The position numbers were made by a program, and so were the translations under genes. This document shows positions 1-10,104 of a DNA stretch of 64,000 bases, piece after piece. Source of the DNA: Protula sp. h YS-2021 (lineage: Eukaryota; Annelida; Polychaeta; Sabellida; Serpulidae); assembly GCA_949752745.1 (NCBI GenBank), contig OX457027.1, positions 63,284,329 through 63,348,328 on the forward strand, given 5' to 3'. The notes below the pieces were generated by a model that saw nothing but the letters and a program-made list of their open reading frames with translations, did no database searches and had not been told where the DNA came from. Every line of letters begins with the position of its first letter. The stretch's first letter is position 1.

Positions 1-22
1 ACAGAGCTGCTAACATTAATTA

Positions 23-284
23 GGCCCCAACCCAAATACCATGGTCTATTCTGATCAGAAAATGTCGTTGGAATTTCTTTGGACACGTCTGCAGATTACC
101 TGAAACGACACCAGCAAGTAGAGCTCTTAAAGAAGCAATTGAAACAGTAAAAAGACCCCCAGGAAGACAAAAAACAACATACCTGTCAACAATAAAACGC
201 GATCTACAAAATAAAGGAATCTACTCAATCTCACAAGCCAAAATATTAGCACAAAACCGTACTAGGTGGAGAGAATCTGTATAG
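23..284 (+). mobile_element. LINE 3' end (C-terminal ORF2 remnant)
   Basis: An uninterrupted frame runs to a TAG at 282-284. It encodes the C-terminal region of a non-LTR retrotransposon: a basic stretch containing FFGHVCRLPE, then KRPPGRQKTTYLSTIKRDL, then LAQNRTRWRESV before the stop. Patterns of the type W-FGH-R-P, K-R-P-GR--TTW and A-DR--WR are usual at the end of LINE polyproteins. The catalytic domains would lie upstream of the window. The preserved frame suggests a fairly young copy. The clade cannot be assigned from this tail. Confidence 0.8.
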
Positions 285-496
285 AAACGTATAGAGCTTT
301 GCTCTGAAAGCGTAAACCGACGACGACGACTACCAACCCTTCGGATTGGGGCCCAATAGGTTTGGGGTGTCCGTCCGTCTGTCCGCCATCGCTTTATACC
401 CCTATGAATTTTGGGGGGGGGGCGGTTGGGGCCTGCGTGTGTTTCACAAATACTTACTTGTTTCTTATACGTATGTATCGAGCGATTTACGAGATA

Positions 497-841
497 ATAA
501 GCCAATTCGCACTTTTGACTTTTGCCGAAAAGTTTTTGCGTTTCGGCTGAATTCAGGTGGGATAAGGATATAAAGAAATGATAGGAAAAAAACGGCAAAA
601 ATCAACAAAATTCCATTTTGCCAGAAATATAGTCACATGTTGGTTATTAAAGGCACTGAATAATATGTAAAATAGTTTTTAAAGATCATGTGATGGCTTT
701 ATAAATTCGAAAGTGTGTATGTTGAAAGAAAATTAGAATTTTGATATTTTTCCCTTATCATTTCTTTATAATTTATCCCCCAACATTTTCAGTCGAAACA
801 ACACCGCCACCGGAAAAATCCGAAAGTGCGAATTGGCTTAT
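497..841. mobile_element. MITE, family 1, copy 1
   Basis: A 345-bp AT-rich element bounded by the inverted repeats ATAAGCCAATTCGCACTTT and AAAGTGCGAATTGGCTTAT. It has no coding capacity. Two more copies lie head to tail at 7,305-7,645 and 7,655-8,005, sharing both ends and the interior. Perfect terminal repeats, small size and copy number fit a non-autonomous DNA transposon; the superfamily is not clear. Confidence 0.85.
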
Positions 842-847
842 GGGGAT

Positions 848-916
848 GACGGTTAGCTCAGTCGATAGAGCCTTGGGCTTGTAATCCTAAAGTCCCTGGT
901 TCGAAACTGGACAGGG
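848..916 (+). mobile_element. tRNA-derived SINE head
   Basis: An A-box-like stretch (TTAGCTCAGTCGATAGAGC, about 853-871) is followed 27 bases later by a B-box-like GGTTCGAAACT (about 898-908), the spacing of a tRNA-type internal RNA polymerase III promoter. The anticodon loop would read TGT (threonine). The acceptor stem does not pair and the T stem is imperfect, so this is a decayed SINE head and not a working tRNA. It stops about 50 bp before the foldback at 969. Confidence 0.55.
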
Positions 917-968
917 GTGGAAAGCAGGTGATTGACTTTCGCTCACGTTGCCTCAGCTAAACAACTGC

Positions 969-2650
969 ACTACCAGTAACCTACGTAGGATCGTTCGCCA
1001 CTTTTGAATGGTTTTTGCGCAATAATTTTCGTGTTTTAGACGCGATCTGGATATGCTTTTGTGTGTAGCAAATACAGGATTTTACACACGTTTTCTGTTA
1101 TGCGCGAAGTAAAATGTCATGATTTACGAAAATGCCAGGCCGATGTATATTTTTTTCGGGCAGTATTTTCGAAGTGTATCTCGCCACTTTATTCTATCAT
1201 CCCGAAATATAAATTTTAAGTGCAAACTGTAAGACTATTCAATTTGCTTTTCAAAATGACTGCTAAGAGCTATAAGAATTACACGTGAGCATAAACCTGA
1301 CTCCAAATGTGTATACTAACAGTTTTCTTATAGCAGCTCAGTATTTTGCATTCGAGAACCAGTGGCAGTTGTCGGGAGGTTCTGCCAAAAATTTCGTTTC
1401 CGGGATAATTGTTGTTTTCGGGAGGTGACGATGCTACAAGCACAGGCGGATTCAATCTAGGTTACTAGTAGATTATTTAGTCCCAGCGGACCCTTTCTAT
1501 CTTCCTAGGACAGACAGGGTCATCGTTCCTGCAACAGGAATGGCCATTGATCTCAATTTTTTAGGCTCTGGATCTTTCGGCTCACGTTCAAAGCCACCGA
1601 GGCTGGAACTGGCAGGCTCTTTCCATAAAAGCACACTGAGAAGTACCCTGGCGCATTATTTTCGACCTCAGCGAAACTCCCAAACTAGAGTAAAAGGTGG
1701 TTTTGCAACTGTCGATTCACTGTTATTGTGGGCGATAATGAGGGGTTCGATGTCCTGATCTCAAGAAAACACATATTTTTCTCAGTAAAAATTGCTATCT
1801 GACCATAAAACTTGTGCGCTATAATTTATAATTGGGCCATTTATGTGATGCAACCTTTCTAAAATGACACCGTTGGCCCCAGTCGTGCGCCGAGATTTGA
1901 AAATTGACATCAATGGCATTTCCTATTATAGGAACTATGACTCTTGCTGTCGTAGGAAGACTGCAAGAGTCATCTAAGACTATAGATTATTCACCACCAC
2001 GGAATTCAAAATTAGCACAAATGAGTATTGCGGCCGTCCCTTAAAAAAAGGCCTCTCCAACAAAGCAGTCATACGTACAGCGAAACTCGTAGCTTCAACT
2101 AGGAACTCAAGAAAAACACACAACACGCTTTTACGCATCTCCATGTAAGAACTGACATCTATAAACATACCAGTGACCTAAGTCAAATCCGCCTGTACCC
2201 GTACCGTCGCCACCTCCCGAAAACAACAATTATCCCGGAAATGTTTTTTTGCCGAACTTCCCGGCAACTACCACTGGTTCTCGAATGCAAAATACAGAGC
2301 TGCTATAAGTAAACCGTCAGTATACGCATGTCAAGTAAGATTTGTGTTCATGTGTAATCATTATAGCTCTTAGCAGTCATTTTGAAAAGCGAGTTGATAG
2401 TCTTACAGTTTGCACTTAAAATTTATATTTCGGGATGATAGAATAAAGTGGCGAGTTACAGCTCGAAAATCATGCCCAAAAAAATACACCGGCCTTGCAT
2501 TTTCGTAAATCATGACATTTTACTTCACAAAACTTGTGTAAAATTCTGAATTTGCTACATATAACAGCATCTCCGGATCGGGTCCAAAAGATGAGAGTTA
2601 TTGCGCTAAAACCATTGAAAAGTGGCGAACGGTCCTAGGTTACTGGTAGT
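969..2650. mobile_element. Foldback element with ~470-bp inverted arms
   Basis: Arms of roughly 470 bp (969 to about 1,455, and about 2,185 to 2,650) are inverted copies of one another. Both ends begin ACTACCAGTAACCTA, and shared inner landmarks include GAATGCAAAATA with its complement and the motif around GACTGCTAAGAGCTATAA. The unique centre contains segments related to 7,046-7,295 and to about 8,737, so the element is a composite. There is no recognisable transposase. It lies immediately upstream of the KDM3-like exons. Confidence 0.85.
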
Positions 2651-2771
2651 TTTATTGCGACCACAACAGCAGATCGGAATAGCGTATTCCAGTAGCGTAT
2701 TCCAAAAACATAGCCCAGCTTCAGAGCACGTTGAGGAATTTAACAATTACATTAGAAGTTCAGTCGTCTAG

Positions 2772-4266
2772 GATCCTTGGCGCGTGTGCGGTGTAGTAAC
2801 ACCGTGAGATGTCACACCTTCAATATTTCGAAGATTGCAAATCTGAAACCTATAAAAAAACTTGTGCTGAAACGGTAGATAAACAGTAAAACAGCAATAT
2901 ATTTCGTTCTTTTTTGCCGGAAAAGCCTGGAAGAACCTGTGTTGTTAGCCCAAGCTTTGCCATTGACTGAAAGTATGTCATTTTCTGCCGCATATTGTTA
3001 TAATCTCCTAGGTACAAAGCCAGGATTGCCATGATGTTGAAAGGGTTGCAGCGATGTGCCAATTGCAAGGAGCCACGTTCAAATGCGGATTGCTCCTTTA
3101 TCAACTTTAGAAGGTAAATAAAATTGCGATTCGGCGATAGATATTAAAGTTTTTATTCATGGAAATACTGATTCTGGCAGGGTTTAGATGTCGTAGAACC
3201 TGGTGACTGACTAGTACTACTACTTGAGTTATAACATAGAGCACAAAAGTTTTGAATAAACCAATTCGTACTTTCATACTTTTTAAAATCCTCGAGGTGA
3301 GGAAGAATCCATGAGAGGAAGAAAAGACGTGAATGTGACCCAGATAGGCCAAAAGCCAACTTCAGTTGCTGCATGCAAATTTACGTTCACGGTGCACTAT
3401 CAGCAACTTGTTTTTCATAATATTCCAAATTGATATTGCCCATATCCATTAACTAGAAGATTGGAACTACAGAGCATATGTTTTTGTTATTGTTGATATT
3501 AGTTAATTTCCCTACATGTTACAGATATGACGCTGTGGCCCACTCAAATGTAGGAGAAATAGTACTCGTACTGATTAAAAGGTTGTCACTCGCTTCATTT
3601 AATATGTTTAAAATTATCGAACGTTTATTGGATATATTTTTTGCAGGATAACCTGTCGAACCTGGCATATACGCGACCCGAGGATTTACAAGAATAAAAA
3701 CCAGACTCCGCAGAATACAAGTGACAAGAAAGCTTCAATAGATGGTGTCATGTCCTCAGGAGAAGCTACAGATGTAGTTTCCCATTTGCTTGTGCTAGTA
3801 TTGAATGTTGTTAACAGGTGTGGGATTTTATATTTTTGTCTAGGTTAAAGTGTTCAAAATGTTAGAATTAATGATTGACACGAGTCCTTATTTCAGTATA
3901 CCTAATAGGAATTTAAATTGTGACGAAGGATATGGACTTGACGTGGCTTGTCGTGTAATATTTTATTTTTGAAGCATATAGAGATGTATGGTATTGTACT
4001 TTCATTTGTTTTAGAATTACTTTAAAAGCGGTACGATAATGAAGTACATAAATTGATATATAAGAGATTTAAATGAGCATATTTCGTAATTTCAGTGATG
4101 GCTTCTTTCTTAAGCACAAGAAAGCAAATGATGGCGTCATTGCCAGACTAGAAACGCCAGAAAATACCGATGTCTGCGACAAGTGCGACTTGGGCATCTT
4201 CAATGCACACCAACTGTGTACCCAATGTGGAAGAAGCCTCCATTCAAACTGCTGCATTTTTCGAAG
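2772..4266 (+). CDS. KDM3/JMJD1-like histone demethylase, five internal exons
   Basis: Exons at 2,772-2,874, 3,012-3,113, 3,525-3,581, 3,647-3,817 and 4,096-4,266 each follow an AG acceptor and precede a GT donor. They join in one open frame through four phase-2 introns. The last exon holds C-x2-C-x10-C-x2-C-x4-H-x2-C around GIFNAH. This matches the spacing and the F-N-x-H core of the C2HC4 zinc finger that precedes the JmjC domain in KDM3 (JHDM2) H3K9 demethylases; the fourth cluster position is His where KDM3 has Cys. Exon 2 has RCANCKEP followed by CSFINFRR, like the paired-cysteine and FRR motif upstream of that finger. KDM3 proteins act in the nucleus. No JmjC iron-binding motif was found in the window, so this may be an N-terminal or broken part. 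The first exon and the third donor are the least certain. Confidence 0.65.
4096..4266 (+). CDS. Zinc-finger exon of the KDM3-like gene
   Basis: A 171-bp exon begins after TTTCGTAATTTCAG and ends at CGAAG before gtatct. Its reading frame carries TDVCDKCDLGIFNAHQLC and then TQCGRSLHSNC. This is the best-supported exon of the gene because both splice sites are good and the metal-ligand spacing matches the family. The next exon must begin with a phase-2 acceptor. None is evident before the tandem repeats that start at 4,582. Confidence 0.75.
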
Positions 4267-4581
4267 GTATCTGAAGTGACAAAATACTGAGAAGAGTGCG
4301 TGAACAAAACAGGTCTTTTCTGACTTCTTTATTAAAATACTACATTATGCGGATGCATCAGATCAATGGTGGGCAGATCGGGCGTGCTTATTAAAGAAGA
4401 ACTACTTGAGAGCTGAGCAGAGCGCTCCTTCCAGCAAAGCGAAATAAACAAATGATTGCGACGGAGGTGCAGGAAGTGAAACAATAGCCAGTGCTAGAAG
4501 ATATGTTGAGAAAGCGATCTAGCGGCTCAAATGTTTTATTGATGAGTGAGGGGCATTGATGGGATAGTCATATATTTTATC
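4267..4581. other. Intron-like stretch, nothing recognised
   Basis: About 315 bases follow the zinc-finger exon. I see no coding exon with a matching phase, no inverted repeat and no microsatellite. Confidence 0.4.
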
Positions 4582-5252
4582 ACTATATTACTAAAGTTTG
4601 ATGTGCCACCACCGGAGAGCGCAGTAACTGCGCATAAAAAATCGTTATGCCTGCACCCCGAAGGAGTTGATCCTACAATGACACTAACAAAAAAGTTTAT
4701 AATATATACACACATTTGATAATATATGCACACAGAATAAGCCAACAATGGAAGACCTTTTGAATATGTTAAAAGACACTAAAGGTGTCACTTAGAGAGA
4801 CCATAGATAAAAAATAGTATATAGGGAGACCAAGGTATGGTCTCCCAAAGTTGTATTTTTGGGTTATATGTCATTGATTATTATATATGATGCACACTTG
4901 GTCCCCCTATTTACAATATTTATTAAGTTTGGTGTGCCACCACCGGAGAGCGCAGTAACTCCGCATAAGAAATCGTTATGCGTGCACCCTGTAGGAGTTG
5001 AACCTACAATGACACTAAAAATATCATATGATAATATATGCACACATTTGATAATATATGCACACAGAATATGCCAACATAGGGAGACCGTTTGTATATG
5101 CTAAAAGACACTAAAGGTGTCACTTAGAGAGACCATAGATAAAAACTAGTAAATAGGGAGACCAAAGCATGGTCTCCCAAAGTTGTATTTTTGGGTTATA
5201 TATCATTGATTATTATATATGATGCACACTTGGTCCCTCTATTTACTATTTT
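4582..5252 (-). repeat. Tandem duplication (~335 bp x 2) carrying a SINE-like core
   Basis: Two head-to-tail copies (about 4,582-4,917 and 4,918-5,252) share nearly all their sequence. On the minus strand each has a T-arm-like B box. In copy 2 it is GTAGG, loop TTCAACT, CCTAC, a perfect stem; in copy 1 the stem has decayed. A conserved stretch of about 70 bp follows and ends in CTCCGGTGGTGGCACA. Each copy also has a perfect hairpin, GGGAGACCA with TGGTCTCCC (4,824-4,846 and 5,156-5,178), and a second palindromic pair, GACAC/GTGTC. Related GGTCTCC segments occur at 9,190-9,410. Confidence 0.75.
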
Positions 5253-5974
5253 CATGCATGCTCTCTGTAAAATAATAATTTAAAATCCTTTACTATTATC
5301 TCAGTTACACTAACTTACTGGTAGTAAAAGAAAAAGTAATAATAGAAATAAAACAAAAACAACAAAACGCGATTTTAGTTCTAAAAATGTAAAGATTTAA
5401 AAAAAATTATTTTGATACAATAAAGTTTGTCATTTTTTAGTAGTTCTTCAAAGAAATAGTCGTGTAGTAATCTCAAAGTAAATTTACATTGAGAAATGAA
5501 ATGACGCGATGGATCTCCCATTGTTTTCCTGTGTATGTGCCCGTACATTTTGTTATTTGTTATGTGATGCTTGGGCGGAAAACGATTTAAATAAGCTATA
5601 TGGCATCAACTTGATGTTTACTCAATAAAGATTGAAAAGCCAAAAAAAATGCTTGTTTGTATTTATTTTCCCCTTCCCCGTTCCTTGGGTGCAGAAAATA
5701 TATTAAAGCTCCCCCATTTCCCTCCCTCCCAAAAAGGATGGCAAATTGTAGTCACTTCGAAATTAAGATTTCCAAGTCTGGTCTTCAATGCGGCCGTAGG
5801 TGATATACATTCATAAGTTACTATATCGTTTCATGTGTAAACATCCGGTGGCCTTGAGGGGTCATCTGGGGTAGTATCTCGGAAAAATATCAGAAACGGA
5901 AAAATGAACCATCACTGTTTAATATGGTATGACAGCCTGTCTCAAAAACCAGGTTCACATGCTGTTGTGGCATA
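5253..5974. other. AT-rich intergenic or intronic DNA, nothing recognised
   Basis: A-rich and AT-rich sequence with a C-rich run near 5,670-5,735. No exon with paired splice sites, terminal repeat or tandem unit could be supported. Confidence 0.4.
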
Positions 5975-6075
5975 GTTCGATACTTGTCTTGCTGTGCTTC
6001 GCCCGGAGATTGCCAGTTCATTGCATAAAAATTGTTAGGCAAGCAACCTGTGGCAGTCGAACCCAAAAAAGCATA
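5975..6075 (-). mobile_element. SINE-like copy sharing the conserved core
   Basis: On the minus strand a B-box-like GGGTTCGACTGCC is followed by a stretch that lines up with the tandem copies at 4,582-5,252: CACAGGTTGC, then TAACAATTTTTATGCAA, then CTCCGGGCGAAGCACA. The two sets are diverged elsewhere. Conservation of this block between otherwise different copies suggests a SINE central domain. Confidence 0.55.
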
Positions 6076-6255
6076 CATGCAAAGAAAAATTCTCATCTCT
6101 GCCCTTGTTCTTATTCTGTGTTAATAAGTGTTTGAATAAACACTTAAGGAAATGTTTTATTTTGTAAAATAGATGTTTTGATACGGGATGAAATTATCTT
6201 TTCGGGAGTGGCGGTCGTGAGGTACAGTTGACGACAGTTACATTCTCTTGTATCT

Positions 6256-6904
6256 GTGGCCGTATTCACGAACATCTGAGTTTATTTACTTAGATATTAA
6301 ACTTAGATCTCAAGATTAAGCTTATGTAAGTTTACTTACTTACGCCATATTCATCGCGTAAGTTTATCAACTTACATTCTAAGTCAATATTGCAAAATTT
6401 TCATACAGAGTGCGACTAATCGTAATCGTATAAACTGGTTGTCAATGTAAATATCGGAGGCTTTTAGATGTTTCGGAGCGTTAAAGCTTCTTCTTGTTTC
6501 CTACTCCAAATTTTCGAGATTTTCCACCAAAAAATGAATATCTTCTCTTGAAAATCCATATCGAGTTAAAAGTTCACCGTCATTGTAAACTTCAAACGGA
6601 TTACTCCTATCTCGAAACACTTTCCCTCATAAAAACCCTTTCATTTTCTTCATTTACTCTCAATAAATTGATTGTTGCCAAGGTAAACAAAGCACTCCAG
6701 GTATTTAAATATCGCGTGGGATTGAACTGAGAAATCTAAGTGTAGTCCGAAGTAAACTTAGAATTTTGAACTGAAACTTGAGTGGAAGCTTAAACTTACA
6801 TTTTGTGAATACCGCTAAGTTAAACCAACGGGAAAGTTAACTCTTACATTTTTGCACTTAGATTGACTCTAAGTTTAAACTTACACTTTCACGAATGCCA
6901 CCAC
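6256..6904. mobile_element. Foldback MITE with GTGGC...TTCACGAA ends
   Basis: A 649-bp element with imperfect inverted ends: GTGGCCGTATTCACGAA on the left and TTCACGAATGCCACCAC on the right. Subterminal stretches are rich in AAGTTTA/TAAACTT on both sides. No transposase frame is present, so it is non-autonomous. Confidence 0.75.
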
Positions 6905-7045
6905 TGGTTTACGGGTGAATATACCAGATTGGCTATGGTTACGGCCTGTCCCGAAACAATAATTATTGCCAATATCTACAGGCAATAACCGAATTGTGTC
7001 AGTGTAATTACGGACAATTTGGTGCAATGATTATTGGTTTTAACT

Positions 7046-7295
7046 TAGTCCTAGATGACTCTTGCGGTCTTCCTATGACAGCAAGAGCGATAGTTCCTAT
7101 AATAGACCGTGTCGTTGATGTCAATTTTGCTGATCTCGGCGCATGACTCAGGCCACTGGCGTTATTTTAGAAAGAGTGCATCACACAAATGACCCAATTA
7201 TAAATACAACGCACAATTTCTATGGTTAAACAGCAATTTTGTACTGCGAAAAATGTTTTCTTGGGATCAGGATATAAAATCTCCCATTATCTCCC
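7046..7295. repeat. Second copy of the foldback interior (inverted)
   Basis: This stretch is an inverted, diverged copy of about 1,735-1,985 inside the foldback at 969-2,650. Shared landmarks are GATGACTCTTGC, the palindromic GTTCCTATAATAG, TGACCCAATTATAA and TCTTGGGATCAGGA with their complements. An independent element therefore sits inside the larger foldback. Confidence 0.65.
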
Positions 7296-7304
7296 ACAGC
7301 AACA

Positions 7305-7645
7305 ATAAGTCAATTCGCACTTTGTCTTTTGCCGAAACGTTTTTGCGTTTAGGCCGAATTAATTGGGATAAGGATATAAAGAAATGATAGAAAAAACGGC
7401 AAAAATAAAAAAAATTCCATTTTGTCAGCAACATGTTCTCATATTGGTTATTAAAGGGACTGAATAATATGTAAAATACTTTTTAGAAGATCATATGATG
7501 GCTTTATAAATTTGAAAGTGTGCATGTTGAAAGAAAATTAGAATTTTGATATTGTCCCTTATCATTTCTTTATAATTTATCTCCCAACATTTGCAGTCAA
7601 AACAACACCTTCACCGGAAAGATCCAAAAGTGCGAATTGGCTTAT
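7305..7645. mobile_element. MITE, family 1, copy 2
   Basis: It has the same ends and interior as 497-841, with one change in the left terminus (ATAAGTCAATTCGCAC). It is followed only 9 bp later by a third copy in the same orientation. Confidence 0.85.
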
Positions 7646-7654
7646 GGCTCTACA

Positions 7655-8005
7655 ATAAGCCAATTCGCACTTTGACTTTATCAGAAAAGTTTTTACGTTT
7701 CGGCTGAATTCAGGTGGGATAAGGATATAAAGAAATGATAGAAAACAAAACGAAAAAAAAAAATCAACAAAACTCCATTTTGCCAGAAACATATTCACAT
7801 GTTGGTTATTAAAGGGACTGAATAATATGTAAAATAGCTTTTAAAAGATCATGTGATGGCTTCATAAATTTGAAAGCGTGCATGGTGAAAGAAAATTAGA
7901 AACTTGATGTTTTTTCCTTATCATTTCTTTATAATTTATCCCAAAAATATTTGCAGCCGAAACAACACCTCCACCGGAAAGACCCGAAAATGCGAACTGG
8001 CTTAT
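7655..8005. mobile_element. MITE, family 1, copy 3
   Basis: The left end ATAAGCCAATTCGCACTTT is intact. The right end has two substitutions (ATGCGAACTGGCTTAT). The close head-to-tail spacing with copy 2 suggests insertion into the same preferred site or a tandem duplication. Confidence 0.85.
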
Positions 8006-8074
8006 TACAGGAACTGTGACAATTTCTGTCCTAGGAAGATTGATCAAGTCATCTCGCAGACACCTTCATGCAAT

Positions 8075-8411
8075 GAGCCAAGTCACACTTTGGGTGTTTC
8101 GAATAATTTGCGGAAGAAATTTGATTTTCGACTGCGGTGGAACCAAAAAAATGAAAGAAACGACAGAGAAATATGGAAGAAATATCGCAAAAACAGCTTA
8201 TACTCGAAACATAAAAGAAATTGAAACTTATAATACATTTTTAAATAGTACAGAAGTTGTTAAAAACCTGACTGCTCTTTGGTGCAAGGAAAATTTGACA
8301 TTTAGGTGAAATCTCTCTATCATTTCTTTCATTTTTTACCCGGTTACTTTTATTCGAAACGCAGAACTTTGCACATTTTTATTAGGAGCACCCTAAGTGT
8401 GATTTGGCTTG
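8075..8411. mobile_element. MITE, family 2 (related ends)
   Basis: The terminal inverted repeats AGCCAAGTCACACTTTGGG and CCCTAAGTGTGATTTGGCT resemble those of family 1 (AGCC-A-TCGCACTTT) but the interior is different. Element length is about 337 bp. It probably used the same transposase type as family 1. Confidence 0.7.
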
Positions 8412-9560
8412 TGAGTAACTTTGGGCATAATGAGCGATATTTGGAGTTTATAGCAGTTTTATACCAATAAAAATTCTTCGATATTTAAGCTAAGTAGTAA
8501 AACTTTTCTAAACGGTAAAAATTATACAAAGAGCTAGCTTTCTAGCATGTGACAAATAGGCCAAAATATATGCAATCGGCCTACAACAAGAAAAATACTG
8601 TTATATTTGGTATTAAAACAACGAGAAACTGCGTTTTACCCCCACGCAAGCACTGGCACTTTTTGATCACGTGACGAAAATGTTAATTCTTATTCGTAGA
8701 TGCAAAGTTGTGACGTGAACTTGTTGTCAAGAATAGAAAGGGTCCACTGGGACTAGTTTTACCATTGGTAACTGTACAGAAGTGGGCGATAATGTAGGTT
8801 TTGTGCTAAAACATAAGATAAGAGCTTACTTTACACGACAGTAATATGTCAAGTAGTCTTCAGGCTGCATGTAATAGTTTCAAGTATTTTGTTATTTGGT
8901 TTAACTCCTTTCTTTCAAGTTATTTTCATTAGTTACTTCTCTTCGTCTCTGGCGGGTAGATGTAAACAATACAAACAAATTACCTGAAGTTTGTAACCAC
9001 ATCTCTCGCGGAAATAGACGAAACTGTGAAATTGTTTTTATTCCGAATAACTCCCCTCTAAAACTTGTATAAAGTGCCAGTAAATCATTAAATTACAAAA
9101 TTTAAAAAAAAAGAGATTTAGCGAGTCCACTGACTCTGCTAAAAGTGATCATTTGGAGAACCGGGTTCATATACAAAATTAAGGAGACGGTCTCTTTTAG
9201 TGGGTGTGTTTCTGGCAAAAAAGTTGGTCGAATAATGGAGACCTCGAATTTTTGTTTACTTGTTATTGTTGTGTTTTTTTCAAAACAACCATAACAGATA
9301 ATAACAATAATATTAATTTAAAATATCTATGCGATAACAAAAGAAAAAACACGGAAGAGAAGGGATATACATTTGGTCTCCCCATCTATTATTTATAAGC
9401 ATGGTCTCCCCAGGTCGCAAGGTAGGTGTATATATATATATATATATATAATATATGTATATATTGCATACACATAAATATATATATTAGCTACATTAAA
9501 ATCAATAAATAACTCGAACAGAAATACCAAAAGTTGAAACAATAGATACTAAAACATTAA
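8412..9560. other. Repeat fragments and a short TA microsatellite, no gene
   Basis: A fragment at about 8,737-8,760 matches, inverted, the segment at about 1,470-1,500 in the foldback centre. The 9,180-9,420 stretch has GGTCTCC-type palindromic pieces like those at 4.8-5.2 kb. A TA run occupies about 9,429-9,452. No exon is supported. Confidence 0.5.
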
Positions 9561-9574
9561 ATACTTGTTATTGG

Positions 9575-10075
9575 AAACATGTTTGTCTAAACACAAATGT
9601 TTTCAACGACTTTTTAAACATAGTAAGAATACTTGCAGACCGAATGTGCAGTGGTAGTTCGTTCCATAGACGTGACGAATTGTTTGCAAACGCTCTAATA
9701 CCGTAGTTTTTAAAATACTGTTTTCTTTTAGCAGCAAGCGAGATGATGATCTCAAAACACCCGTTGATGGGTGCCTGACTAGCATTTCTGAAATATTACC
9801 GGGAGAATTGCCATTTGAACCGTTTTAACATTGACTAAAATTGTAAAAACTGTCCCTTTGTCAACAGGTAGCTAGTGTATTTCCATCATGGCAGGCGTTA
9901 TATGTTCGAATTTCCGTTTTATGTAGATGAGTCTAGCTGATATGTGTTGGATTTTAAAGGCGATTTATCTGAGATTTGGGCAGTCCGTGTAAAAATAAAT
10001 TGCAGTATTTGGCCGATCGCTCTGAGATAGTACATAATATTTTGACATTTGAAATCAATGAACTTTTTGCTTTAA
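9575..10075 (-). mobile_element. L2/CR1-like LINE 3' end, frameshifted
   Basis: Minus-strand frames give the C-terminal region of a CR1/L2-type polyprotein: LHGLPKSQIN, RKFEHITPAM, TGVLRSSSRLLLKENSILK, then after a one-base shift NYGIRAFANNSSRLWNELP and FKKSLKTFVFRQ. The motifs L-GLP, HITP, RSS and YG-RAF---S--LWN-LP are typical of that group. Catalytic parts are missing (5' truncation) and several frameshifts are present. Confidence 0.8.
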
Positions 10076-10104
10076 ATAATGCCTTTAATATAATTGGAAA
10101 TAGT

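Noticed and set aside
221..598. Minus-strand 125-codon frame
   Set aside because: It lies antisense to the LINE tail and across a MITE end; the plus-strand LINE frame has clear family motifs.
848..916. Functional tRNA-Thr gene
   Set aside because: A and B boxes are present, but the acceptor stem does not pair and the T stem is imperfect; a SINE head is the better reading.
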